Shown: in pieces, positions 1 through 7,769 of the stretch
How the letters are laid out: each line of letters opens with the position of its first letter
Numbering within the stretch: the stretch's first letter is position 1
Assembly: GCA_024636105.1 (NCBI GenBank)
Contig: JAGXHO010000112.1
Coordinates: 1-11,382 of the forward strand
Source of the DNA: Trueperaceae bacterium
GTDB lineage: Bacteria > Deinococcota > Deinococci > Deinococcales > Trueperaceae
Reading direction: 5' to 3'
Length of the DNA: 11,382 bases
The notes under the pieces: generated by a model
The model's input: only the letters and a program-made list of their open reading frames with translations
What the model was told of the DNA's origin: nothing
Databases searched by the model: none
Translations under genes and position numbers: made by a program

Positions 1-1549
1 GCACGAAGCCGCGAGCTGATGCGGGCACGGCGCTCGCGGCGAGGGCGTCCGCCACGGCCTCCGGATCGGGGCTTTCGAGCGCGGCCACGAGGGCGTCCGC
101 CTGGGCGGCGAACGCGGCCCGGATGCTGGGGCCGACGTCGGCCCCACCCGTGGACGCGAGCTCGCCCCCCTGGATGGTGGGGGCGTCGATCCCTTGGGCG
201 GCCGTCGTTCCTGCAAGCGCCCCGAACGCGCCGGCCAGCGTGGTGGCGAGGATCGTCCCCATGACCGCGGCGCCGACGGCACCACCGATTTGGCGGAAGA
301 ACTGCGCCGCGCTGGTCGCCTGCCCCACCTTGCGCGGATCGATGGCGTTCTGGATCGCGAGCGTGTAGAGCGGGAGCCCCGGGCCCACGCCGAGGCCGGC
401 GACCACCATGTACAGCGTCACCTGCCAATACGGAACGTCGACGGGCATCGTCGACAGCAGGAACATCGCCACGAGCAGGACCGAACCCCCGAAGACCATG
501 AGCCCCTTGTAGCGGCCGAGCCGCGAGGCGATCTGCCCGCCGAAGATCGAGCCCAGCACGACGCCGAGCGAGAGCGGGATGAGGCTGACGCCGGCGCGCG
601 TGGCGCTCACGCCCAGGACGTTGACCATGAACAGCGGGAGGAAGATGACCGTCGACAGGAAGGCCGCGCCGAGCAGGAACGCCGCCAGGTTCGCGGTGCT
701 GAACACGCGGTTGGCGAAGAGGCGGACCTCGAGCACGGGGTTGGGCGATGCCAGCGAGCGGAGCACGAAGGCGACGCCGAACACCAGCGCGGCCGCGAAG
801 GTCGCGAGCGTGACCGGCCCGGCCCACGGGTACACGGTGCGGTCGAACGAGAGCCCGAGGACCAGCGGCACCAGCGCACCGACCAGGAACAGCGCCGAGA
901 GGACGTCGAGCCGCGAGGCCGCCTCGCGCGGGCGCAGCGGCGGCATGCGCGTCGCCACGAACCACAGCGCGATCGCGCCGAACGGGACGTTGACGTAGAA
1001 GACCCAGCGCCAGCCCTCGATGCCGGGGACGATCGCGCCGCCGTAGTCGGTCAGGAGCCCGCCGATCCAGGGCCCGAGGACGCTGGCGACGCCGAACGTC
1101 GCACCCACCAGCCCCTGGTACTTGCCGCGCTCCCGAGGCGGGTAGAGGTCGGCGATCACGATGAAGGCGAGCGAGAACAGGCCCGCCCCGCCGAGCCCCT
1201 GGATCGCGCGGAACACGATGAGCTGGGTCATGCCGTCGCCGAGCACCGGCAGCGCCCCGAACTCGCCGGCCACGCCGCACAGGAACGAGCCCAGCAGGAA
1301 CGTGCTGATGGCGAACAGCACGATGCGCTTGCGCGAGTACATGTCGGCGAGCTTGCCGTAGATCGGCACGAGCACCGTCGACGCGAGCAGGTAGGCGGTG
1401 GCCACCCAGGCATAGCGCGACACGCCCTCCAGGTCCTCGACGATCTTGGGAAGCGCCGTCGCGACGATCGTCTGGTCGAGCGCGCCGAGGAACACGGCGA
1501 GCAGGATGCCGGTGAGCGTGAGCGCCTTGTCGCGCGGGGAGAGGTCCAC
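1..1549 (-). CDS. DHA2-family (14-TM) MFS drug exporter, C-terminus cut by window edge
   Basis: This is a proton-coupled inner-membrane multidrug exporter of the EmrB/QacA (DHA2) type. 516 residues are visible and the stop lies outside the window. Family motifs are clear: LDQTIVATALP in TM1 (about residues 24-34), motif A GKLADMYSRKR (65-75), motif B RAIQGLGGAG (114-123), motif C GVASVLGPWIGG (153-164), then WRWVFYVNVPFG (180-191). Late in the protein comes the family-typical SAAQFFRQIGGAVGAA. The start is GTG at 1549, 9 nt after the permease stop in the same frame. That stop rules out any longer start, and no good Shine-Dalgarno is present, so translation probably depends on coupling to the permease gene. 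The region after the last TM is an alanine-rich tail. The substrate cannot be told; antibiotics, dyes or metabolites are usual for the family. Confidence 0.9.
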   Translation of the reverse strand, partial: MDLSPRDKALTLTGILLAVFLGALDQTIVATALPKIVEDLEGVSRYAWVATAYLLASTVLVPIYGKLADMYSRKRIVLFAISTFLLGSFLCGVAGEFGALPVLGDGMTQLIVFRAIQGLGGAGLFSLAFIVIADLYPPRERGKYQGLVGATFGVASVLGPWIGGLLTDYGGAIVPGIEGWRWVFYVNVPFGAIALWFVATRMPPLRPREAASRLDVLSALFLVGALVPLVLGLSFDRTVYPWAGPVTLATFAAALVFGVAFVLRSLASPNPVLEVRLFANRVFSTANLAAFLLGAAFLSTVIFLPLFMVNVLGVSATRAGVSLIPLSLGVVLGSIFGGQIASRLGRYKGLMVFGGSVLLVAMFLLSTMPVDVPYWQVTLYMVVAGLGVGPGLPLYTLAIQNAIDPRKVGQATSAAQFFRQIGGAVGAAVMGTILATTLAGAFGALAGTTAAQGIDAPTIQGGELASTGGADVGPSIRAAFAAQADALVAALESPDPEAVADALAASAVPASARGFV

Positions 1550-1558
1550 CGGCGAAGC

Positions 1559-2428
1559 TTACGCCTCGCGCCGACGGTCCCTCTGGTACCCCCACGACGC
1601 CAGGACACCGAAGACGACGAAGGTGGCGAGGAGCCAGGCGACGTGCACCCAGGTCCCCTGCGGCGCGGTCCCCACGTACGCCTCGACGTCCGCTGGCGTC
1701 CCCACCGTGGCCCACACCAGCTGGCCGTAGTGGTACGTGGGGAGGTACGGCGCCAGGTCTTGCAGGAACCGCGGCAGCTGCGCGAGCGGGAAGAAGAAGC
1801 CCGAGGCGAAGGAGAGCGGCAAGAAGATCAGGTTGCCGATCGTAGTCGCCGCCCGCGCCCGCGTCAGGAACCCGAGCGCGAACCCCATCGGCGCCAAGGC
1901 GAGGGCCCCGCCGATGAGCGCACCCGCCGCCCCGAGCCACTGCCCGAGCGGCAACCGCACCTGCGCGAAGGCGGCCGAGACGGCGAAGAGCACGATCAGC
2001 GTAGCGACCGCGAACAGCAGGCTCATCGCCAGCTTGCCGGCGAAGTAGGCCCAGGCCGGCACCGGCGTGGCGCGCATCAGCCGCAGCCACCCCTTCGCGC
2101 GCTCCTGGGCGATCTCGACGCCGAACGCGAAGATCACCAGGCTCAACAGACCGTACGCGCCGAACCCCGGCATCATCAGCGTCGACACGCGCGTTCCCTC
2201 GGGGAGGGTGAAGCGCGCGTTCGGCGGACCGAACATCAGGAACAAGAAGACGGGGATCGCGACGACCCCGATCACGAAGTCGGGGGCACGAACGCTCGAG
2301 AGGAACTCCGCGCGCACTTGGGCAACGAGCATGGCGAGCGGGCCGCTCGTGCGGCGCGCGGTGGGGCTCAGGCGCCGCGGCGTCGCCGCGCCGTCGGCCG
2401 CTGCCGAGCCCGGAAGGGTCCGGCTCAT
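1559..2428 (-). CDS. ABC-2 type transporter permease
   Basis: This is the membrane subunit of an ABC exporter, 289 residues, with about six predicted TM helices (roughly 51-67, 86-106, 132-153, 164-186, 196-214, 261-280). The cytoplasmic stretch after TM2, ERAKGWLRLMRATPVP, is the coupling segment typical of ABC-2 permeases. The SGFFFPLAQLP segment before the last extracellular loop is also typical. The ATG at 2428 has a strong Shine-Dalgarno (GGGAGGT about 7 nt upstream) and overlaps the ATPase stop by 4 nt (ATGA), so the two genes are translationally coupled. The first 30 residues are Ser/Arg/Ala-rich and not conserved in the family; M33 is a less likely alternative start. With its ATPase partner it resembles the DrrAB-like class of drug or lipid exporters. 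The substrate is unknown. Confidence 0.9.
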   Translation of the reverse strand: MSRTLPGSAAADGAATPRRLSPTARRTSGPLAMLVAQVRAEFLSSVRAPDFVIGVVAIPVFLFLMFGPPNARFTLPEGTRVSTLMMPGFGAYGLLSLVIFAFGVEIAQERAKGWLRLMRATPVPAWAYFAGKLAMSLLFAVATLIVLFAVSAAFAQVRLPLGQWLGAAGALIGGALALAPMGFALGFLTRARAATTIGNLIFLPLSFASGFFFPLAQLPRFLQDLAPYLPTYHYGQLVWATVGTPADVEAYVGTAPQGTWVHVAWLLATFVVFGVLASWGYQRDRRREA

Positions 2429-3336
2429 GCGCGCACCTCCCGGGTCGCGGCGGTACGGCCCTCACCTCCGGTGAGGGCCACGAACGCGGCTTCGAGGTCC
2501 GCATCGGTGACGGTGAGGTCGCGCAGCGTCGCCCCCTCCGCGAACAGCTCGTGCAGCAGGTGCTCGGGCTCGTTCGTGTACACGGCGAGGAGGCCGCCGG
2601 CCTCGACGTCGACCCGCTGGACGTGCGGACGGGCGCTCAGGGCCACGCGGTCGACCTCACTGCGGAAGCGCACGGCCTTACCAGCCACCCGCGCCTTGAC
2701 CTCGCGCGGTGTCCCCTCCGCGATCACCCGCCCGTGGTCGATCACCACGAGTCGCTGCGCGACCGCGTCGGCCTCGGCGAGGTGGTGGGTGGTGAAGAGC
2801 ACCGTCTTGCCCAGCGCCACGAACCCCTCGACCTGGGCCCAGAAGGCGCGGCGCGCCTCGACGTCCAGCGCGGCGGTCGGCTCGTCCAGGAACAGCAGGT
2901 CGGGGTCGCCGACGATCGCGAGCGCGAAGTAGAGCCGCTGCCGCTGGCCGCCCGACAGCGTGCCGACGAGCGCGTTCGACTTCGCCGCGAGGTCCGCGCG
3001 CGCCAGCACTTCGGCGGTCGGGAGCGCGTAGGGGTAGTAGCGCGCGAATAGGTCGACGAGCTCGCGGACGCGGAGCGAGGTGGGCACGCCCGACTCCTGG
3101 AGCATGACGCCGACGCGGCCGCGCGCCTCACGGCGGCTCGGGTCGCCGCCGAACAGGAGCGCGTGCCCCCGGGTGGGTTCGGTCAGGCCGAGCATCACCT
3201 TGATCGAGGTGGTCTTCCCGGCGCCGTTCGGCCCCAAGAACCCGACCACCTCGCCCGGGGCAACCGTCAAGTCGACCCCGGCAAGCGCCTGCACGCTGCC
3301 GTAGCGCTTCTCCACGCCGTGCATCTCGACGATCAT
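2425..3336 (-). CDS. ABC transporter ATP-binding protein, ABC-2/DrrA-like
   Basis: This is the ATPase subunit that drives the ABC-2 permease encoded next to it. All catalytic motifs are present: Walker A GPNGAGKT (35-42), Q-loop Q80, signature LSGGQ (127-131), Walker B LLFLDEP (147-153) and switch histidine in TTHH (about 184). After the ABC domain there is a C-terminal extension of about 90 residues ending in LEAAFVALTG, as in DrrA/NatA-like subunits. I place the start at ATG 3336 (303 aa, MIVEMHGVEKRYG). An in-frame GTG at 3357 would add 7 residues, but it overlaps the probable -10 box and the family normally begins at the later site. It is the first gene of a three-gene operon with the permease and the MFS exporter. 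Confidence 0.93.
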   Translation of the reverse strand: MIVEMHGVEKRYGSVQALAGVDLTVAPGEVVGFLGPNGAGKTTSIKVMLGLTEPTRGHALLFGGDPSRREARGRVGVMLQESGVPTSLRVRELVDLFARYYPYALPTAEVLARADLAAKSNALVGTLSGGQRQRLYFALAIVGDPDLLFLDEPTAALDVEARRAFWAQVEGFVALGKTVLFTTHHLAEADAVAQRLVVIDHGRVIAEGTPREVKARVAGKAVRFRSEVDRVALSARPHVQRVDVEAGGLLAVYTNEPEHLLHELFAEGATLRDLTVTDADLEAAFVALTGGEGRTAATREVRA

Positions 3337-3355
3337 CCGTGTGCATCCATGCCCC

Positions 3356-3361
3356 ACGCTA
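3356..3361 (-). promoter_or_regulatory. putative -10 box (TAGCGT) of the exporter operon
   Basis: TAGCGT matches TANNNT and lies 19 nt upstream of ATG 3336. Transcription starting about 7 nt downstream would leave a leader of roughly 12-14 nt with a weak GGA Shine-Dalgarno element. No convincing -35 is seen. Confidence 0.35.
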
Positions 3362-3375
3362 CGTGCCCGACGCCG

Positions 3376-3430
3376 GAGCGCGCCTCCGTCATCGGCGGCG
3401 ACGGGCGTCCCCCGGAAGGCGGAGGCGCTC
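3376..3430. repeat. imperfect inverted repeat between IDH and exporter operon
   Basis: GAGCGCGCCTCCG (3376-3388) is complementary to CGGAGGCGCTC (3420-3430) apart from a 2-nt bulge, with a 31-nt spacer. It lies in the 146-bp gap between the IDH stop and the ABC ATPase. No T-rich tract follows on either strand. It could be part of a transcript 3' end or have no function. Confidence 0.3.
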
Positions 3431-3460
3431 GGCGATCGGTCATGCCCGCGCTCGCGACGC

Positions 3461-3482
3461 CCGCTCGCTCAGGCTCGAGCGG
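3461..3482 (-). terminator. GC hairpin directly after the IDH stop codon
   Basis: CCGCTCG (3461-3467) and CGAGCGG (3476-3482) form a perfect 7-bp stem with an 8-nt loop, starting at the base after the IDH stop (3485-3483). A U-tract is missing, so it is only a candidate terminator or 3' stabilising hairpin for the IDH mRNA. Confidence 0.35.
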
Positions 3483-4943
3483 TCACTCCCCCTGCGCCAA
3501 CGAGTACCCCGGTTCGCCGTCGAAGTCGTACAGGTGCTCGGTCTTGATCACCTCGAGGCCGGCAGCGTCGACGGCGGCGAGCAACTCGAGCACCTGGGCG
3601 AAGCGCGCCAGCGCACCTTCCGAGGGGAACAAGCGGCAGCGCCAATGGTCGGTGCAATGCGTCTCGGGGAACCCGTCCGGGTAGACGCGGACGCCGCGGT
3701 TCGTGATCATCTTGAGCGTCCAGCCTGCGGCCGTCGCGGCCGCAGCGAGCCGGTCGCCGATCACGTCCGGGGCACGGTCGCCTTCGGACCAGTCGAGGAA
3801 GACGTCGACGCCGCGCAGCACCTTGGTCACCGGCACCGGCGGGCTCAGGTGCACCTGGAGGTCGGCGGCGCGGTAGTGCACCGGCGTGAGCTGCCGGGGC
3901 ATCTCGCCGAGGCGTTCGATGACGGCGTCGGCGAAGCTCTCGGTGCCCACCCGCTCGCGGCTGGTGCCCGCGCGGTAGACGTCGCCGGTGTGCACGCCGT
4001 CCTCGAGCGTGCGCAGCCAAGCGTTGGCGATGCGCTCCGCGACCTCGGGTTGACCCACGTGGACGAGCATCTGCGTGGCCGCCATCAGCATCCCGGACGG
4101 GTTGGCGATGCCGCGGCCGGCGATGTCGGGCGCCGTGCCGTGGATGGCCTCGAACATCGCGACGCGCTCGCCGACGTTCGCGGAACCGCCGAGTCCCACC
4201 GAGCCGGCGATCTGCGCGGTGACGTCCGAGAGCACGTCGCCGTACAGGTTGAGGGTGACGACCACGTCGAAGTCCTCGGGCGTGTCGGCGAGCTTGGCGG
4301 CGCCGATGTCGACGATCATGTGCTCCGCGGTGATCTCGGGGTACTCGACCGCCACCTCGTCGAACACCTTGTGAAAGGTGCCGTCGGTGAGCTTCATGAT
4401 GTTGTCCTTGGTCATGCACGTGACCTTGGAGCGGCCGTACGCGCGGGCGTACGCGAACGCGTAGCGCACGATGCGTTCGGTGCCGGGGCGGCTGATCAGC
4501 TTGAGCGACTGGAAGACCTCGGCCGTCTGCCGGTGCTCGATGCCAGCGTAGAGATCCTCCTCGTTCTCGCGCACGATCACGACGTCCATGCCCGGATGGC
4601 GGGTGGGGACGTAGGGCGCCAGCGCCCGCGTCTCGCGCACGTTGGCGAAGAGCCCGAGGCTCTTGCGCAGGGTGACGTTGACGCTCTTGTAGCCGCCGCC
4701 CTGGGGGGTGAGCACCGGGCCCTTGAGCATGACGCGGTGCTCACGGATCGCCTGCCACGCGGCTTCGGGAACGCCTGAGGTCTCGCCCTGGAGGTAGGCG
4801 GCGTTGCCGACCGTGATCGGGACCCAGGCGATCGCCGCACCGGCGGCGTCGACGATGCGGCGGGTCGCCGCGGTGATCTCGGGGCCGATGCCGTCGCCCT
4901 CGGCGACGGCGACGGCTACGGGGACATGCGGATCGGTGGCCAT
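3483..4943 (-). CDS. icd: isocitrate dehydrogenase, Thermus type with C-terminal extension, probably NAD-dependent
   Basis: This enzyme oxidatively decarboxylates isocitrate to 2-oxoglutarate in the cytoplasmic TCA cycle. It has 486 residues, close to the 496 of T. thermophilus IDH and longer than E. coli Icd, because of a C-terminal domain (about 365-486) ending in YDFDGEPGYSLAQGE, nearly the Thermus ending. Substrate and metal residues are visible: S87, N89, R93, R103, R125, Y132, K179, D212, D236, D240. The cofactor pocket reads HGTAPDIAGRGIANP: D273, I274 and A280 stand where NADP enzymes have K, Y and V. This predicts NAD preference, unlike the Thermus enzyme. The start is ATG 4943. There is no Shine-Dalgarno, but TACCCT lies 7 nt upstream, so the mRNA may be leaderless. 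The S-N-R substrate loop and the C-terminal domain argue against isopropylmalate or homoisocitrate dehydrogenase. Confidence 0.93.
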   Translation of the reverse strand: MATDPHVPVAVAVAEGDGIGPEITAATRRIVDAAGAAIAWVPITVGNAAYLQGETSGVPEAAWQAIREHRVMLKGPVLTPQGGGYKSVNVTLRKSLGLFANVRETRALAPYVPTRHPGMDVVIVRENEEDLYAGIEHRQTAEVFQSLKLISRPGTERIVRYAFAYARAYGRSKVTCMTKDNIMKLTDGTFHKVFDEVAVEYPEITAEHMIVDIGAAKLADTPEDFDVVVTLNLYGDVLSDVTAQIAGSVGLGGSANVGERVAMFEAIHGTAPDIAGRGIANPSGMLMAATQMLVHVGQPEVAERIANAWLRTLEDGVHTGDVYRAGTSRERVGTESFADAVIERLGEMPRQLTPVHYRAADLQVHLSPPVPVTKVLRGVDVFLDWSEGDRAPDVIGDRLAAAATAAGWTLKMITNRGVRVYPDGFPETHCTDHWRCRLFPSEGALARFAQVLELLAAVDAAGLEVIKTEHLYDFDGEPGYSLAQGE

Positions 4944-4950
4944 GGGGCTC

Positions 4951-4956
4951 AGGGTA
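4951..4956 (-). promoter_or_regulatory. putative -10 box (TACCCT) for leaderless IDH mRNA
   Basis: TACCCT lies with exactly 7 nt between it and the ATG of the IDH gene, and no Shine-Dalgarno is present. This spacing is what leaderless genes of Deinococcus show (TANNNT just before the start codon). A clear -35 is not visible. Confidence 0.45.
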
Positions 4957-5023
4957 CGGTGCACCGGCCCGCGGCGTGGTCGGGCGCGCGCCGCCGCCGT
5001 GCCGTTCGCGGTGCCTCGCCGGG

Positions 5024-7531
5024 TCAGACGGCGCCGAACTCGACCCGAAGGCGCCGCTGCCGCGCCTTCGCGAGCGCCAACCGCGGATCGCCGGCGGGCA
5101 GTGCGTCGGCCGCGGCCTCCCACAGCTCGAGGTCGTCGCCGAGGCGCTCGGCGAGGTCGAACAACACGTCGGCGTCGGCCGCCGTGAGCGCAGCCTCGCG
5201 CAAGTGCTCTTCGAGCCCGTCGCGCGCCTCGCGCACGCCGAACGCGTCGCTCTCCGGCAACAGCGCCCCGCGCACGAGCGCCACCGCCTCGCGCACCCGA
5301 CCCGCCGCCAGCTGGCGGCGCGCCTCGAGCACGTCGGCCACGTACGGCTCGGTGAACCGGTACGGGGCGTCGCTCACGGGCAGCAGCGTGCGCAAGCGGG
5401 TCGTGAGCCCGCGCAGGCCGCCGCTCGTGAACGGCGCCTGGCCGCCCCGCGTCAGGAAGTCGTTGAGCGCGTCGCGGTCGATGCCGTCGGGATGCAGCGC
5501 GAGCGCGAGGGCGACCTCGCGCAGCCGCGGCGGCAGGGCGACCGGGCGTCCGTGCCACCGCGCGCGGACGGTCCCGAAGAACTCGAGGTGGAGCGCCGAG
5601 CCACCCCCGCTCATCGCGGCGATCACGCCGTCGAACACGTCGGGTGGACCGGCGAACACGCGCAGGGCACTCGGAGCGAGCCCACGGAGCACCGGGCGGA
5701 GCTCCTCGGGGAGGCTCGCGGCCAGCTCGGGCCGCACGAGCAGCAGGTGCAGCGCGGCCGGCAGCCGGTGTTCGGCCTCGAGCGTTCGCTCGAACAGCGC
5801 CTCCGACAGGTCGTCCGCGGCAGCTCGACCCGCGGGCCCCTCGCTCGCACCGGCGCGCCAGGCGACGACGGCGCGCGCCATGCCGCGCGTCAGGGCGGCG
5901 AGCGCGCGAGCGTACGGATCGCCCCACGGGGCGAGCTCGAAGGTCGCGTCCGCGACCTCGCACGCTTCGCGCTCCCGCCCCAGCTCCAGCAGCGTGCGGA
6001 CGAGGACGACGGCGTGGTGGCTGCGGGTCCGAAGCGACGCTGCATCGAAGGCGGGTCGGATCCGCGCTTCGGCCGCCTCGGGCCGCCCGACGGCGAGCTC
6101 GAAGGCCGCCCACGTCGACCGGAAGTGTCCGGCAAGGTCCGGGAGCGCGCCGTCGAGGACGGCGGCCCCGTCGGCGAAGGTGCGCTCGAGGCCCGCCAGG
6201 TCGCCGGTGAGCACGCGCGCGTACGCCAGGTCGTTGACCAACTGCAGCCGCCGCGGCCCGTCGTTGATGCCGTGCCGATCGAGCGCCTGCAGCGCCCAGT
6301 GGGCCCAGGCGCGGGCGCGCACGAAGGCGCCGAGGTGCAACAGCCGGGCGGCGAGCGCCCCGGCGTTGCGCGCGACGTCGTACGGCGTGCCGACGTCTTC
6401 GGCGAGGCGGACCGACTCCTCGAGGAGCTCCGCGCCGCGGGCCAGGTCCGGGTGGAGGCGGCCGAGCTGCCACACCGTCAGCGGCGTCCGGCGCGCCTCG
6501 ACCGCCGCCGTGGCCAGGGCGAATCCCTCGGCAGACGCCATCGCACCGGCTCGGCGGGCGCGCAGTTCGGGCGCGGCGAAGGCGGCGAGGTGAGCGTCGA
6601 CCTCGTCGACCACGTCTGCCAAGCGCCCCGTGCCGGCGGCGGCGACGAGGCGCCACTCGAGCACCCGCTCGCGGGTGTGGTACGGCGGCCCGAGCGCGGT
6701 GAGGAGTAGGTGCAGGCGGTCGAGCAGGCCCCGTTCCTGGTACGCCGGACCGGACCGACGCAACAGCTCGTCGGCGAGCTCGGGCGCCCGCAGGACCGCG
6801 AGCTCGAGCGCGCCGACGTGGTCGCCGTCGCGGGCGAGCGCTCGGGCGGCGAGGCTCGCGTCGACGGCGCGCGCGTCGTCGACGGCCACCAGCGGCCCGC
6901 CGGGTCCCGGCACCTTGGGGAGCGGGAGGTGGACGGCGCGCGCCGCCTCCAGAAGCAGGTCGCCGAACCGACCGCCCGTGGCCAACAGGAGCTCGGAGAC
7001 CGCGGCGCGATCGAGCGCACGCGGCACGATCGCGTCCACTTCCGCCGGGCGCACGGCCAGTTCGGACGGGCCGCGGATGGTCGCCCACGTGCGCAGCGCG
7101 TCGCCGACGTCGGTCGTGCGCACGTCGAGGAGGACGCGCAAGCCCTCGTCGTGCAGCGCCCCCAGGTCGGCCAACCAAGCAGGGGGCGGCGCCGTAAGGG
7201 TCGCGACCACCCAGAGCGGGGCGAGGTCGGCCCGGTGGTGGCGCACCGCGTCGAGTTGGGCCTGCACCGGCAGGCCGAACCCGAACAGCGGCCCGCCGGC
7301 CACCGAGTTCAGGGCCGCGGCCAGGGCGTTCGCCTGGGCGACGGGATCGCCGTCCTGGCGTGGGCCCAAGGCGAACCAGGCGAGCCGCCGACGCTCGCGC
7401 AGGGCGTCGATCACGAACGGCGTGCCGCAGGGCTCACCGCCGTGCAGCACGACCGGTCGTCGGCTTCGCTCCAGAGCCTCGAGCTGGCGGGGAAGCCACA
7501 CGCCGGCACGATAGCGGGTCGTGCGCACCAC
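5024..7531 (-). CDS. large SARP/BTAD-type transcriptional regulator with degenerate STAND NTPase region
   Basis: This 835-residue protein is probably a transcription factor. The N-terminus resembles MalT/LuxR-type STAND proteins: VVLHGG-EPCGTP (about 27-38) sits where the P-loop belongs, followed by RLAWFALGPRQDGDP (49-63). The Walker A lysine is absent and no acidic Walker B is seen, so ATP use is doubtful. Residues about 220-630 are Ala/Leu/Arg-rich helices resembling TPR-like repeats. Residues about 646-730 fit an OmpR-type winged helix as in SARPs (LHLEFFGTVRARWHGRPVAL, then LRGLTTRLRTLL). Residues 731-830 are helical, like a BTAD. Unusually, the DNA-binding region is C-terminal. The start is GTG 7531; GTG 7528 is equally possible. 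It lies 12 nt after the small upstream gene with no strong Shine-Dalgarno, suggesting coupled translation. Ligand and targets are unknown; the palindrome at 7770-7827 is the obvious candidate operator. Confidence 0.8.
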   Translation of the reverse strand: MVRTTRYRAGVWLPRQLEALERSRRPVVLHGGEPCGTPFVIDALRERRRLAWFALGPRQDGDPVAQANALAAALNSVAGGPLFGFGLPVQAQLDAVRHHRADLAPLWVVATLTAPPPAWLADLGALHDEGLRVLLDVRTTDVGDALRTWATIRGPSELAVRPAEVDAIVPRALDRAAVSELLLATGGRFGDLLLEAARAVHLPLPKVPGPGGPLVAVDDARAVDASLAARALARDGDHVGALELAVLRAPELADELLRRSGPAYQERGLLDRLHLLLTALGPPYHTRERVLEWRLVAAAGTGRLADVVDEVDAHLAAFAAPELRARRAGAMASAEGFALATAAVEARRTPLTVWQLGRLHPDLARGAELLEESVRLAEDVGTPYDVARNAGALAARLLHLGAFVRARAWAHWALQALDRHGINDGPRRLQLVNDLAYARVLTGDLAGLERTFADGAAVLDGALPDLAGHFRSTWAAFELAVGRPEAAEARIRPAFDAASLRTRSHHAVVLVRTLLELGREREACEVADATFELAPWGDPYARALAALTRGMARAVVAWRAGASEGPAGRAAADDLSEALFERTLEAEHRLPAALHLLLVRPELAASLPEELRPVLRGLAPSALRVFAGPPDVFDGVIAAMSGGGSALHLEFFGTVRARWHGRPVALPPRLREVALALALHPDGIDRDALNDFLTRGGQAPFTSGGLRGLTTRLRTLLPVSDAPYRFTEPYVADVLEARRQLAAGRVREAVALVRGALLPESDAFGVREARDGLEEHLREAALTAADADVLFDLAERLGDDLELWEAAADALPAGDPRLALAKARQRRLRVEFGAV

Positions 7532-7543
7532 CGGAGTGGCGCT

Positions 7544-7729
7544 CTAGGCAGCGTGCTCCATCGATGCGTTCGCGAGCGGCGACGCCCGCCACGCGTCTCC
7601 GGAACGATCCTCGACGCTGAGCGCCTCGATCGACCGCAGCCAGCGCGGATCGCGAACGAGCACCCGATCGCCTTGGAACCGGAACTCCGTCGTCCGCTCG
7701 AGGCGACGGCGCGCTTCTTCATGGGTCAT
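7544..7729 (-). CDS. small orphan protein, 61 aa, first gene of the regulator operon
   Basis: I do not recognise this protein. It is a soluble, charged 61-residue product with no signal or membrane segment. It has a basic, helix-prone start (MTHEEARRRLERTTEF), a middle rich in R, D and W (about 20-31), and an alanine-rich end. The case for a real gene is the start: ATG 7729 follows GAGGAGG at 7-nt spacing, with a TANNNT box 27 nt upstream, and the stop is 12 nt before the large regulator's GTG. It is therefore probably co-transcribed and coupled with the regulator. A role as modulator or partner of the regulator would be inference. It could also be a translated leader that sets regulator expression. 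Confidence 0.65.
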   Translation of the reverse strand: MTHEEARRRLERTTEFRFQGDRVLVRDPRWLRSIEALSVEDRSGDAWRASPLANASMEHAA

Positions 7730-7756
7730 GGTGGGACCTCCTCGAACTGTGCAGCC

Positions 7757-7762
7757 AGCCTA
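7757..7762 (-). promoter_or_regulatory. putative -10 box (TAGGCT) of the regulator operon
   Basis: TAGGCT on the minus strand lies 7 nt beyond the outer edge of the left palindrome arm and 27 nt before ATG 7729. TTTGGA inside the arm is 13 nt upstream, too close for a normal -35. An activator bound at the arm may therefore replace -35 contacts. Confidence 0.45.
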
Positions 7763-7769
7763 CGGACGT

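Noticed and set aside
194..2932. A 912-codon open frame on the plus strand antisense to the exporter operon
   Set aside because: Its product is almost all R, E, D, H, Q and G with no fold pattern. It is the usual mirror frame of high-GC genes, while the minus strand encodes clear transporter families.
3339..4778. A 479-codon plus-strand open frame over the IDH gene
   Set aside because: It is antisense to a strongly conserved enzyme and has no family motif or start signal of its own.
4944..7178. Upstream in-frame extension of the IDH reading frame, apparently a 1231-residue fusion
   Set aside because: The extension is Arg/Ala/Pro-rich low-complexity text in another frame of the regulator gene. 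The conserved IDH sequence begins at ATG 4943.
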